NCBI RefSeq assembly: GCF_900116865.1
Contig: NZ_FPCD01000004.1
Location: forward strand, 266,038 to 330,037
Length of the DNA: 64,000 bases
From: Butyrivibrio sp. M55
GTDB taxonomy: Bacteria > Bacillota > Clostridia > Lachnospirales > Lachnospiraceae
Reading direction: 5' to 3'
Shown here: one piece after another, positions 17,204 to 26,276 of the stretch
How the letters are laid out: every line of letters begins with the position of its first letter
Numbering within the stretch: the first letter of the stretch is position 1
Program-made: the position numbers and the translations under genes
Notes under the pieces: generated by a model
Database searches by the model: none
Seen by the model: only the letters and a program-made list of their open reading frames with translations
Told to the model about the DNA's origin: nothing

Positions 17204-19060
17204 TTGATCGGTGGAAGAAAAGTAAAGAGCATATGGCTCATACTGACGCTGCTCATTGTAGCATTGTCGGTAACGGTTTTTCTTATAACGGATAAAAAAA
17301 GAAGTGCAGAGAAGTACATAGATTCCGATTTCGCAATATGGGAGAGCGTGGGATTTGTGGCTTGCGGCAATCCTGTTGAAACGGCGAGCGGAATAAATGC
17401 GCATTTTGACAGTGACGGTAAGCTGTGCTATGACGTATATCTTCCTGTGGATGAGGGAGAAGAAATCGAACTTGTTTGCGATGAAGGTATTGAAGTTACT
17501 GTCGGTAATGAAACTTATACAGGCGGAGATGTTTTAAATGTACCTTTATTTGAAAGATTGAACGGTGAGATAGATGTTCCCGGAGTAGGCACCGAAACGG
17601 CTGATTTCAGATTTATAGCGGCAAGTGGGATTCCTTCGGTATATCTGGGAACATATAATGATACAAAAGATTTTTTGAAGGAAGTAAAGGGAAATACCGC
17701 TGCAGGTTTTTGCACAGTTTTAAATGGAGATGATTCCAAAGATTATAGCGGAAACTGCAATATTCGTGTTCACGGAAATTCATCCTTTTTCTTCGATAAG
17801 AGTTCGTATCAGTTCAATCTTGAATCTGATGTGGGAATACTTGGGATGCCTGCGCAGCGAAAGTGGGTCCTTATATCGGAGTTTATTGACGGATCATTTA
17901 TGAAAGATGCCATAATGTACAGGCTTTCTAAGAATACGGGAGATAAGTATTCTCCTGAATTTCGCTATGTGAATGTCTATCTGAACGGGCAGTATGAGGG
18001 ACTTTATCTGCTTTTACAAAAGGTTGATATCGATGGCGGAAATATTGATCTCAATAATCTTGAGGTCGTTAATAATGTTGCCGGCGATAGGAAGATGAAC
18101 CAAAATAACACCGGAGGATATCTCGTTGAGCTTGGAGCGGCCGATGCTTTTCAGGATACTCCGGAAAATCTTATTGTAGAGACACCTAACAGATGGATGG
18201 AAGTGAAGTCGCCGTCCAATCTTACAGAAGATCAGCATAAGTATTTGACAGATCTTGTTAATGAGGCGGAACAGGCTCTTTATCTTTCTGACGGTGAAAA
18301 GACCGGATCTGGGAAAATATGGTCTGACTATTATGATCCCGAATCATGGATGCGCCAGTATGTGTTTCAGGAGATATCGATAAATTATGATACGGAGTAT
18401 AACAGCGAGTTTTTCCATATTAAAGAAAACGATAGGAAGTTATACGGTGGTCCGGCCTGGGACTTTGATAAGTCAATAAACGATTATGTTTCCTTTATTC
18501 AGAATGAAAGATTGAATTATATGATCAGATCGATTCACAATAATTCAATAGCAGTAAAGGATAAAGACAATTCGGGGATAATGTGGCTTAAGCAGTTTGA
18601 TTCCCACAAAGATTTTCATGACGGAATGAAGAAATTTTTCTTTGAAAAGGCTGAGCCGCAGCTTAAAAAGATTCTTTCGGAAGATGTGCCTGTATGGGAA
18701 AAAGAAATTGAAAAATCAGCAATTGCAGATGCTTACAGGTGGTCCGGTGAAGATATTGATGAGCCGAATGATCCGGCGGATTCTTTTGCAAATTCGGTAA
18801 AGAAAATTACCGGAGTTTTTGCTGACAGGACTAAGTTCCTTGATGCATATTATAAGAATGAAGATGCTTATTATATTGTGACTTTTGTTTTGGATGAAGC
18901 CAGAATTGATCTGATGGTTCCGGTTAAAAAGGGATATACGATAGGTGAGGATGTGCTCCCGATTTACAATGACAGCAATGATTGGTACTATGGCAAGGAG
19001 TTATTTACTCCCGAAACCGTGGTCACAAAAGACATGGTACTTACGCAGAAACAGCATTAG
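17204..19060 (+). CDS. CotH-kinase-family membrane-anchored protein
   Basis: A 618-residue protein with one N-terminal signal anchor (residues 7-27) and a large outer domain. Residues of about 140-460 match the CotH family: GYLVELGAADAF, YVNVYLNGQYEGLYLLLQKV and GGPAWDFDKSIN, which hold the Glu/Lys and Asp residues of the atypical kinase fold. Bacillus CotH phosphorylates spore-coat proteins; non-spore homologues are of unknown target. A short C-terminal module (KKGYTIGEDVLPIYNDSNDW) resembles the InlB-type beta-grasp repeat. The start is TTG 17204 with AAGGAG at 17188-17193. It is followed by VTC and DUF4956 genes, a recurring trio. Confidence 0.82.
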   Translation: MIGGRKVKSIWLILTLLIVALSVTVFLITDKKRSAEKYIDSDFAIWESVGFVACGNPVETASGINAHFDSDGKLCYDVYLPVDEGEEIELVCDEGIEVTVGNETYTGGDVLNVPLFERLNGEIDVPGVGTETADFRFIAASGIPSVYLGTYNDTKDFLKEVKGNTAAGFCTVLNGDDSKDYSGNCNIRVHGNSSFFFDKSSYQFNLESDVGILGMPAQRKWVLISEFIDGSFMKDAIMYRLSKNTGDKYSPEFRYVNVYLNGQYEGLYLLLQKVDIDGGNIDLNNLEVVNNVAGDRKMNQNNTGGYLVELGAADAFQDTPENLIVETPNRWMEVKSPSNLTEDQHKYLTDLVNEAEQALYLSDGEKTGSGKIWSDYYDPESWMRQYVFQEISINYDTEYNSEFFHIKENDRKLYGGPAWDFDKSINDYVSFIQNERLNYMIRSIHNNSIAVKDKDNSGIMWLKQFDSHKDFHDGMKKFFFEKAEPQLKKILSEDVPVWEKEIEKSAIADAYRWSGEDIDEPNDPADSFANSVKKITGVFADRTKFLDAYYKNEDAYYIVTFVLDEARIDLMVPVKKGYTIGEDVLPIYNDSNDWYYGKELFTPETVVTKDMVLTQKQH

Positions 19061-19080
19061 GAAGGACAGAGCAGAGTTTT

Positions 19081-19773
19081 ATGGGTAACAGATACAGAAA
19101 CGAACAGAAGTATCTTATGAATAAAGCTGACGTCGCTATCCTTAAGATGAGGCTTGATGCCATGATGGAAAAAGATCCGCATGTGCGTGACGGCACGTCT
19201 TATCTGATTCGCAGTGTGTATTTTGACGATCCGTACAATTCCTGCCTTCATGAGAAGGAAGACGGAGTTAATTTCCGAAGAAAATGGAGAATCAGAATAT
19301 ATAATTGCAGCGACAAAGTGATACATCTTGAATGTAAAGAAAAACTGGGCAATATGACACATAAAGACAGCATAACGATTTCAAGAGCGGATGTTGAAGC
19401 GGCAATTGCCGGAAATATCGAGCCGGATAAGAACAGAGAACCCTTATGGAATGATTTTGCATTGCAGGTTATGACGAAAGGCTTCAGACCGGCAACAATT
19501 GTTCAATACGAGAGGATTCCGTATATCTGGAGACCTTCAAATGTTCGTATCACGATCGACAGATGTCTTTCTTCGAGCGAGATGTTTGACCGGTTCTTTG
19601 ATGAAGACCTGCCGATAAGACCTATTATGGCAAGAGACCTTGATCTTCTCGAGGTGAAGTTCGATACGCTTTTGCCCGATCATTTGAGACAGGTGATGAT
19701 TCTTGAGAATATGAGATATACATCTTTTTCTAAATACGAATTGTGCCGTCGAATGCCGATGCGGGCATTTTGA
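19081..19773 (+). CDS. VTC-domain polyphosphate polymerase-like protein
   Basis: A 230-residue soluble protein consisting of one VTC domain, the tunnel-shaped catalytic module of the yeast vacuolar polyphosphate polymerase Vtc4. The expected basic tunnel residues are present: FRRKWRIRIY (Arg70, Arg72), HLECKEK (Glu84, Lys86), MTHKDSITIS (Lys95), IVQYERIPYIW, VRITIDR, LLEVKFD with the metal-binding Glu, and SFSKYELCRR near the end. It therefore looks catalytically able to make polyphosphate from ATP. ATG 19081 is preferred to an upstream in-frame start that would overlap the CotH gene. It lies 43 bp before the DUF4956 membrane gene. Confidence 0.85.
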   Translation: MGNRYRNEQKYLMNKADVAILKMRLDAMMEKDPHVRDGTSYLIRSVYFDDPYNSCLHEKEDGVNFRRKWRIRIYNCSDKVIHLECKEKLGNMTHKDSITISRADVEAAIAGNIEPDKNREPLWNDFALQVMTKGFRPATIVQYERIPYIWRPSNVRITIDRCLSSSEMFDRFFDEDLPIRPIMARDLDLLEVKFDTLLPDHLRQVMILENMRYTSFSKYELCRRMPMRAF

Positions 19774-19816
19774 TAGGATGACATATCAAGCACAGCATTA
19801 TAACGGAGGATGAGAA

Positions 19817-20494
19817 ATGAGTTTTAAAGATATTTTAAAGAAATCTTTTTTGGAGAATTATGCTCAGACGGAGATGAGCATTAGGACAATAATAATAGCA
19901 ATCGCGCTTACATGTGTATTTGCAATATACATTTATCTTTTTTACAGAGTTGTTACCAAAAAGAGTTTTTATTCAAAGAGTTTTAATATCTCTCTTGCAT
20001 CAATCGCGATAATAACTGCGGCAATCATACTGACTATCCAGTCAAGCGTTGTTGTTTCTCTGGGTATGGTAGGTGCGCTTTCTATTGTAAGATTTCGTAC
20101 CGCGATAAAGGATCCCATGGATCTTGTGTTCCTGTTCTGGTCAATAGCTGTCGGAATCATCTGCGGCGCCGGATTGTTTGGGATTGCGCTGGTGCTTTCC
20201 GCATCGATCACGATACTCATTCTTGTTCTTGAGCTTGTTCCTCAGGCAAAAGCTCCTCAGATTCTTCTGATAAGCTTCAGAGACAGCGACGAGACTAATG
20301 ACGGTGTTGAGAAGATACTTACAGAGAGTAAGAGTTATTACAGTGAGAAGAGCAGAACAATAACAAACGGACAGATTAGTCTGGCTTTCGAGATCAGAAC
20401 ATCTGACGGAAGAAAACTTTGCAGCAGCCTTTCGGGACTTGACGGAGTAAACAGTGTATCACTCCTTAAGCATGACGGCGAAGTAACATATTAA
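19817..20494 (+). CDS. DUF4956 membrane protein, partner of the VTC enzyme
   Basis: A 225-residue protein with four hydrophobic helices in the first 145 residues and a cytoplasmic C-terminal domain of about 75 residues. The conserved core is VSLGMVGALSIVRFRTAIKD, with a Gly-Ala-x-Ser-Ile-Val-Arg-Phe-Arg motif typical of DUF4956. Bacterial DUF4956 genes are often next to VTC-domain and CotH genes, as here. I infer that it supplies the membrane part missing from the soluble VTC protein, for polyphosphate export or anchoring. GGAGG precedes ATG 19817. No catalytic residues are recognised. Confidence 0.8.
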   Translation: MSFKDILKKSFLENYAQTEMSIRTIIIAIALTCVFAIYIYLFYRVVTKKSFYSKSFNISLASIAIITAAIILTIQSSVVVSLGMVGALSIVRFRTAIKDPMDLVFLFWSIAVGIICGAGLFGIALVLSASITILILVLELVPQAKAPQILLISFRDSDETNDGVEKILTESKSYYSEKSRTITNGQISLAFEIRTSDGRKLCSSLSGLDGVNSVSLLKHDGEVTY

Positions 20495-20530
20495 GCGTAG
20501 TGCTGAAGGCACTGACAAGGGCATGAATTT

Positions 20531-22021
20531 ATGAAAAGAAAGATAAACATAGCTTTAAAGTGCATATTTTTTACTATAACCGTGGGTATTATTTTATATG
20601 CAACGACGATAGTTTTGGAGAGAAAAGACAGCTTGTATAAGTATGCCGATTTCTTTGAAATGGCTAAAAAAGATCAGATAGACGTTCTTTTTATCGGCTC
20701 GTCACACGTAATAAATGCTATAAACCCTACGGTTCTTTATAATGAGTACGGTTATACTTCTTACAATATGGGAGGACACGGTTCGCTCCTTCAATCGACA
20801 TATTGGGAACTTAGAGAGGCACTTCAGTATACAACTCCGAAGTGGGTTGTTGTTGATGCCTATATGCTTGAGAAGAACTATCGTTATCTTGATGACAGGG
20901 AGACTAATCCCGATGAGGATGAAGTAAATACTTCTATTGAGCAGCTTCACCTAAATATGGACGTGTGGCCGTTTAACGACCTCAAAGTTGAGGCGGTAAA
21001 CGATTTAATACAGGATAAATCGATCAGAAGGGAATTTCTTTTTAATTTCCTTGTTTATCACAACAGGTGGGAATATATTTCCGAGGATGATTTTAAGTCG
21101 GTATTCGGAGATGAGTCCAAGAACGAATTGTTCGGCGCAGAGATGAGATATGATGTTGAGACTTCTTTTACTTTCTGTAAGGAACCTGAAAAGGGAGAAG
21201 TTCTTCCCGAGGAAACGGTTGGAGAGCGCTATCTTGAGGCTATCATTGAAGAGTGTAAGAAGAGAAACATCGGAGTGCTTGTGACTTTCGATCCATTTAA
21301 TCCTGAGTATAAAGATATTATTGCCGCAAATTCAGCGGGAGCGATAGCAAAAGCCTACAATGTGCCTTATCTTAATATGCTTAACTCGGATGTTATCGAT
21401 ATATATTCAGACTTAAACGATCACGGCCATCTGAACGCTGTCGGATCTACAAAGACGACCAAAGCGATAGGAAAGTGGCTTAAGAGCAATTCAAAGCTTG
21501 TAGATCACAGGGGCGACGAGGCATATGCGTACTGGGATGAGAAGAGCGATAATTTCTATGATTCGATAAGAGATGATACGATTGATGAGAGCAATCTTAT
21601 TTCCAAGTTAAGCCTTTTGTCTCTTGAAGAGTATGGCTTTGTTTTCTACTGTAATGAAGGTTCACAGGTCTTTACGGATAAATCAATGGAACATGTCATC
21701 AGTGGATTGGCGGATTCAAATATGATAAAGACTACGTCGGGACCGTATATACTTATCAAGGATCCAAAGACGGGCAAGACATATGAGGCTTCAGGCGACG
21801 GGAATCTTGAGAATGTTGAGACAGCGATGGGACATATGTATTATCAGCCTGTTGAGCAGGATTTCAGACTTTTCTATGAGGCGGACGACCAGGATACAAA
21901 CTATCTGTATGACGACGCTCATGCGAGTGCCGATATTCAGATAATAATATATGATAAAGAGACCGGAGAAGTGGTGGAACAGGAGTATTACACTTCAAAA
22001 GGAGGAAGATATGCAAGGTAA
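20531..22021 (+). CDS. SGNH-like acyltransferase partner protein
   Basis: A 496-residue protein with one N-terminal anchor (about residues 8-28). Block I reads DVLFIGSSHVINAINP with the nucleophile serine near residue 57, a Gly-Gly-His-Gly oxyanion segment follows in YNMGGHGSLL, and block V is in NDHGHLNAVGS (Asp/His pair). The layout resembles AlgX/DltD/PatB-like proteins that accept an acyl group from an MBOAT partner and place it on a polymer. The C-terminal 130 residues form an extra domain without a known motif. It follows the CotH-VTC-DUF4956 trio, and its 3-prime end overlaps the uridine kinase gene by 11 bp. Confidence 0.75.
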   Translation: MKRKINIALKCIFFTITVGIILYATTIVLERKDSLYKYADFFEMAKKDQIDVLFIGSSHVINAINPTVLYNEYGYTSYNMGGHGSLLQSTYWELREALQYTTPKWVVVDAYMLEKNYRYLDDRETNPDEDEVNTSIEQLHLNMDVWPFNDLKVEAVNDLIQDKSIRREFLFNFLVYHNRWEYISEDDFKSVFGDESKNELFGAEMRYDVETSFTFCKEPEKGEVLPEETVGERYLEAIIEECKKRNIGVLVTFDPFNPEYKDIIAANSAGAIAKAYNVPYLNMLNSDVIDIYSDLNDHGHLNAVGSTKTTKAIGKWLKSNSKLVDHRGDEAYAYWDEKSDNFYDSIRDDTIDESNLISKLSLLSLEEYGFVFYCNEGSQVFTDKSMEHVISGLADSNMIKTTSGPYILIKDPKTGKTYEASGDGNLENVETAMGHMYYQPVEQDFRLFYEADDQDTNYLYDDAHASADIQIIIYDKETGEVVEQEYYTSKGGRYAR

Positions 22022-22631
22022 GATCTGTATTGTCGGAATTGCGGGTGGTACCGCTTCGGGCAAGACGACAATAGTAAGAAAGATAAAAGAGAATTTTGGA
22101 GATGATATTGTTGTCATCAACCATGATTCATATTATAAAGCGCACAACGACCTTTCGTATGAGGACAGGTCCAAGCTTAACTACGATCATCCGGATTCAT
22201 TTGATACACAGATGATGATCGAGGATGTAAAAAAACTTAAGAATAACGAGGAAGTTGATATTCCCGTTTATGATTTTTCTGTTCATAACAGGGCAGATGC
22301 CACAGTACACATTGTTCCCAAGAATGTTATAATTCTTGAGGGAATCCTGGTTCTTGAAAATAAAGAATTAAGAGACCTTATGGATATCAAGGTTTTCGTT
22401 GATACGGATGCTGATGAAAGACTTATGCGAAGAATAAGGCGTGATATGGTCGAGCGTGCAAGGAGTATAGAGTCGATACTTAATCAGTACGCAGATACGG
22501 TTAAGCCTATGCATGAGCAGTTCATCGAACCCAGTAAAAAATATGCAGATATTATTATTCCCAGAGGTGGCGAAAACCTCACGGGAATCAATATTTTGCA
22601 GCAGCACATAAAGAGCATGCTTGTCATATGA
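22011..22631 (+). CDS. udk: Uridine kinase
   Basis: A 206-residue soluble kinase, the usual length for Udk. The P-loop is GIAGGTASGKTTIV, followed by INHDSYYKAHNDLSYEDR and YDFSVHNRADATV, which form the uridine-binding region, and a lid segment RRIRRDMVERARSIESIL. It phosphorylates uridine or cytidine with ATP or GTP to give UMP or CMP, feeding UDP-sugar and CDP pools. The start is ATG 22011 with AGGAGG just upstream, inside the last codons of the SGNH gene. Its place in a glycan operon may reflect demand for nucleotide-sugar precursors. Confidence 0.92.
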   Translation: MQGKICIVGIAGGTASGKTTIVRKIKENFGDDIVVINHDSYYKAHNDLSYEDRSKLNYDHPDSFDTQMMIEDVKKLKNNEEVDIPVYDFSVHNRADATVHIVPKNVIILEGILVLENKELRDLMDIKVFVDTDADERLMRRIRRDMVERARSIESILNQYADTVKPMHEQFIEPSKKYADIIIPRGGENLTGINILQQHIKSMLVI

Positions 22632-22692
22632 TAAGCATGGTTTGCTGTGATGCGGCTTTAAGTATAAGAAAATTGCTTTAGGAGAATGACAT

Positions 22693-23787
22693 ATGTTAAT
22701 GGTTGCATGGTCCGTAGTGCGCCTGATCTATTGGATGTTAATAGTGCCATATCTTATCGGACAGCTTTTTAACTTTATATTACCTGAGGAAAAAAAGACG
22801 GTAGGGATAACCTTTGTTCTTGGATTTCTTATTTACATTGCTATATTTGAAGTAATCGCGATTCCCTGCATAATCAATTATGTTTATGAGTCATTTACGC
22901 ATTGCAGGCAACTCTATGTAGTGATAGTTTCACTTCTTGCGATCGGAGGTGCTTTCAGATTTAACAAGGCAATGTTTACACGTAAGATTGCTTGTGATCT
23001 TAAGACGGAGACCAAGATTTATTATGGAATCTTTATAGCACTTGTACTTTTTCAGCTGGTAATGAACTTTGCGTATGCTCCGTTTAATGGGGACGATGCC
23101 GAATATGTGACAAATTCTCTTATAGCGCAGCAATGGGGATCTATGAACAGGGTTGATCCCAATGTCGGAGGACCTATAGATCTTAAAGTTCGAAATGTAC
23201 TTGCTGCCATTACGATGTGGATAGCTTTTATAGCCAAGAGCTCATCCGTACATGCTACGATAGTGTCACATGCAGTAATGCCGCTCTTTGTGTTACCGCT
23301 TGTTTATTACGTGTATTATCGGATAGGAAAGATTCTTTTTAAGGAGAAAAAAGAAATCCTTCCCGTGTTTATGATATTTATAAATGTTCTTTTTATGTTT
23401 GGAAATGTATCACTCAGTACTCCTGCGACATTTCTTTTGATGAGAAGCTGGCAGGGTAAGGCTGTTTTTTCCAATCTTGTTCTTCCGATGATTGCTTGGA
23501 TGTTTCTGCTTATGTTTGAAGATGCATCAAAAGTAAGCGAGACGACAGGAACTAAAGAAAAGCTTAAGCATACTGCGACATGGTGGATAATGCTTGCTCT
23601 TGTAAATGTGCTTTCATGTATCTGTACAGAACTTGGAGTTGCGTTTGGGTGCGGACTTATTGCAATCCTTACACTTGTTTTGTTATATGTATCAAAGAGA
23701 TGGACTGTGCTTATAGGAGCATTTTTGTCGGTTGTTCCAAATCTCATCTATATAGCGATATATTTTTTGATGGGAGGTGGGGCATAA
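22693..23787 (+). CDS. DUF6077-like membrane protein, N-terminal half
   Basis: A 364-residue polytopic membrane protein with about nine helices. After five helices it has NGDDAEYVTNSLIAQQWGSM, an acidic loop like that of GT-C glycosyltransferases. The layout recalls DUF6077 membrane proteins of Lachnospiraceae glycan loci; the name is recalled rather than proven. It stops with TAA at 23785-23787, and the next gene continues with more helices of the same type from ATG 23789. The two together (about 656 residues) look like one GT-C-sized protein split in two. ATG 22693 follows TAGGAG. Confidence 0.6.
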   Translation: MLMVAWSVVRLIYWMLIVPYLIGQLFNFILPEEKKTVGITFVLGFLIYIAIFEVIAIPCIINYVYESFTHCRQLYVVIVSLLAIGGAFRFNKAMFTRKIACDLKTETKIYYGIFIALVLFQLVMNFAYAPFNGDDAEYVTNSLIAQQWGSMNRVDPNVGGPIDLKVRNVLAAITMWIAFIAKSSSVHATIVSHAVMPLFVLPLVYYVYYRIGKILFKEKKEILPVFMIFINVLFMFGNVSLSTPATFLLMRSWQGKAVFSNLVLPMIAWMFLLMFEDASKVSETTGTKEKLKHTATWWIMLALVNVLSCICTELGVAFGCGLIAILTLVLLYVSKRWTVLIGAFLSVVPNLIYIAIYFLMGGGA

Positions 23788-23788
23788 T

Positions 23789-24667
23789 ATGTTCGGAATA
23801 TTTATGGAGTGTTTTGTCGCGCTCAGGCGGTATTTTGGCGGAGAATCGGCAACTGATATAAGAGCTTATCTGAACATGGCCGTTTTCCTTGCTTCTGTTA
23901 TCTTTATTATAGTCAAGGAAAAAGATAAAGTTAAAAAGATACTCTTCGGAATAATGCCACTGGTTATGATCGTGGGATTTCTTTTACCGATCACAAGGAA
24001 AATATATGTCGGCCATATTGATCCGGACAGTCCTGAAACATATTACAGGATATTATGGCTGATACCTATGTATATCGTTATTGCATATGCTGCATGTTTG
24101 GTCATGATGAAAATGAAGAGCGACGCGATAAGAAGAGCTGTAATGGTCGCTGTGGTTATTGTGATAATGCTTACCGGTAAGCTTGTATATACTAACGAAT
24201 TCATGTACAAGGCGGAGAATATTTATCATATTAAGCAGGACGTTATTGATATATGTGAGCTGATCAAGCCGGCTGAGGGAGAAGACAATCCCAGAGCGGC
24301 GTTTCCCGAAGAACTTACATGGTTTGTGAGACAGTATGATACGCATATCCTTATGCCTTACGGAGCGGATATTATTGAAGGCGAAGCCAAAGGTATGTAT
24401 TGGGATCCTGTGTATGATGCAATGAAAAATGTTGAGGTAACACCGGAAGGCGTTGAAATAGTGGATGCCAAAGCACTTGTCGATGCTACAAGAAATGATG
24501 AGTGCCGATATGTCATTATGCCCGAGGATACCGAGAAAAGGAAGCTGAGTAAGGATCTTACGACATTCGGGCTGAAGGTTGTTGATAAAGTCGGTAAGTT
24601 TTATGTTTATGAAGATCCTGTTGTAGTTAAAGCGCTTGAGGAAAAGAAAGCAGCAGAGAAGAACTAA
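23789..24667 (+). CDS. DUF6077-like membrane protein, C-terminal half
   Basis: A 292-residue protein with four to five helices and then a soluble domain of about 150 residues. It begins one base after the stop of the previous gene (TAATATG), with GGGAGGTGG at 23772-23780 as ribosome site, so translation is coupled. Charged helices followed by an outer soluble domain are what the C-terminal part of GT-C-like proteins looks like, so I read it as the second half of a split DUF6077-like protein. A GTG at 23777 is an alternative start. Whether the split is natural or a recent frameshift cannot be decided here. Confidence 0.6.
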   Translation: MFGIFMECFVALRRYFGGESATDIRAYLNMAVFLASVIFIIVKEKDKVKKILFGIMPLVMIVGFLLPITRKIYVGHIDPDSPETYYRILWLIPMYIVIAYAACLVMMKMKSDAIRRAVMVAVVIVIMLTGKLVYTNEFMYKAENIYHIKQDVIDICELIKPAEGEDNPRAAFPEELTWFVRQYDTHILMPYGADIIEGEAKGMYWDPVYDAMKNVEVTPEGVEIVDAKALVDATRNDECRYVIMPEDTEKRKLSKDLTTFGLKVVDKVGKFYVYEDPVVVKALEEKKAAEKN

Positions 24668-24680
24668 GGAAATATATTAA

Positions 24681-25559
24681 ATGGATAAAGAAGTACAACA
24701 ATACCTCGACAGGGTGCATGAGTCGGATTTTGCAATGCTATCGGAGGTTGACAGAATATGTAAAAAACATAATATACAGTATTATCTTCACGGAGGCACG
24801 TTCCTTGGTGCTGTAAGACATCAGGATTTTATTCCGTGGGATGACGATGTGGACATTCTCTTTTTGCGTGAAGATTACGAGAGATTTCTTGACGTATATG
24901 AAAAAGAGGCGGATAAGAGATTTAAACTTCTTAGATTTGAGAGATATCCTCAGTTTTTTGATTTTATAACCAAGATTGCGGATTACGATCTTACTTATGA
25001 GGAGACAGCTTTTGGAGCGGAAGATTTCTACGATCACAGGTATTCTCATCCTACGCTCGACCTTTTTGTATTTGATAAAGAGGCGGATAATCACAAGTGG
25101 CAGCTTATCAGGATGAAGCTTCTCTATGCACTTGCCATGGGGCACAGACCTTATGTCGATTATTCGAAGTTTAAGGGCGTGATGAAGATTGTTTCCTATC
25201 TTCTTACAACTGTCGGAAAGTGCATACCATTTAAGGTTATAGCATATAAATATATTAAGCTTCAGACACTCGGAGGACTTGCAAAGAGAGCGCCGGGTAA
25301 TGAGAAGGGCTCGGGAGATGAGACAACTCTTTTCATCTCAAATGAGCAGCCCGATCCAAGATACTGGGGACTTGATTTTGATGCGGATCACCTTATATAC
25401 GGACCTGATACAGCCATGATAAGGGGCAAGGAATTCCCTATTCCGAAGAACCACGACAAGTGGCTTAAGAAGACTTACAAGGACTACATGAGTCTTCCGC
25501 CTGAGGATAAAAGAGTTCCAATGCACGTTAATGTTATAAAGAAAAACGAGGACCTATAA
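24681..25559 (+). CDS. LicD-family phosphotransferase
   Basis: A 292-residue soluble protein. The LicD signature is complete: YLHGGTFLGAVRHQDFIPWD followed by Asp-Asp-Val-Asp. LicD enzymes transfer phosphocholine from CDP-choline to teichoic acid or LPS sugars. The related eukaryotic fukutin uses CDP-ribitol. The adjacent cytidylyltransferase gene, 2 bp downstream, would make the CDP-activated donor. No choline-uptake or choline-kinase gene is in the window, so phospho-alditol transfer is as likely as phosphocholine. ATG 24681 has AAGGA upstream. Confidence 0.88.
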   Translation: MDKEVQQYLDRVHESDFAMLSEVDRICKKHNIQYYLHGGTFLGAVRHQDFIPWDDDVDILFLREDYERFLDVYEKEADKRFKLLRFERYPQFFDFITKIADYDLTYEETAFGAEDFYDHRYSHPTLDLFVFDKEADNHKWQLIRMKLLYALAMGHRPYVDYSKFKGVMKIVSYLLTTVGKCIPFKVIAYKYIKLQTLGGLAKRAPGNEKGSGDETTLFISNEQPDPRYWGLDFDADHLIYGPDTAMIRGKEFPIPKNHDKWLKKTYKDYMSLPPEDKRVPMHVNVIKKNEDL

Positions 25560-25561
25560 TT

Positions 25562-26275
25562 ATGAAAACAATAGCACTTATAATTGCCGGCGGTACGGGA
25601 GCCAGAATGAAGCAGGACATTCCCAAGCAGTTTCTTACGGTAAATGAGAAGCCTGTTATTGTATATACGCTTGAGGCGTTTCAGAATCATCCCGAGATTG
25701 ATTCTATCGCCGTAGTGTGTGTTGAAGGTTGGGAGCAGATGCTTATGGCTTATGCCCGCCAGTTCAATATTTCAAAACTTGAGCACGTCGTTCCGGGCGG
25801 AGAGAACGGACAGGGTTCCATACGAAACGGTGTGTATGAACTTGAGAAAAACTTTGAAGCCGATTCGATAGTGCTTATCCACGACGCGATAAGACCTATG
25901 GTTTCTGCGGAGATCATATCCGACTGCATCATGAAGACAAAGCAGTACGGAAATGCCATCACGGCTATTCCCTGTGCGGAAGCTATGCTTACCACAACGG
26001 ATGGCGAAATGTCTGATAAGACATACCCAAGAGACAACCTTAAGAGAACTCAGACTCCGCAGGGATTCAGGCTCGGAGAGATCTGTGATCTTCACAGAGA
26101 AGCTCTTTCAAAAGGGATAACAAATTCTGTCGCATCTTGTACGCTTATGACAGAACTTGGCAGGAAAGTATATTTTTCACAGGGCTCTGAGAAAAATATA
26201 AAACTCACGACAGTAGACGATATTGACATCTTTAAGGCGCTCCTCATGAGCAAAAGGAGTGAATGGTTGAAGTAA
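25562..26275 (+). CDS. IspD/TarI-family cytidylyltransferase
   Basis: A 237-residue nucleotidyltransferase. Motifs are LIIAGGTGARMKQDIPKQFL (CTP-binding loop with the catalytic Arg/Lys), VLIHDAIRPM and RTQTPQGF. The family includes IspD (methylerythritol phosphate pathway) and TarI (CDP-ribitol synthesis for teichoic acid). The direct LicD neighbour favours a TarI-like role in making a CDP-alditol for the glycan. A TarJ-type reductase is not in the window, which leaves the substrate open. It starts 2 bp after LicD and ends 1 bp before the MBOAT start. Confidence 0.85.
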   Translation: MKTIALIIAGGTGARMKQDIPKQFLTVNEKPVIVYTLEAFQNHPEIDSIAVVCVEGWEQMLMAYARQFNISKLEHVVPGGENGQGSIRNGVYELEKNFEADSIVLIHDAIRPMVSAEIISDCIMKTKQYGNAITAIPCAEAMLTTTDGEMSDKTYPRDNLKRTQTPQGFRLGEICDLHREALSKGITNSVASCTLMTELGRKVYFSQGSEKNIKLTTVDDIDIFKALLMSKRSEWLK

Positions 26276-26276
26276 A

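Noticed and set aside
18982..19080. Upstream extension of the VTC protein
   Set aside because: It would overlap the CotH gene by about 80 bp and adds a non-conserved N-terminus; the family starts near the Arg-x-Glu-x-Lys-Tyr motif just after ATG 19081.
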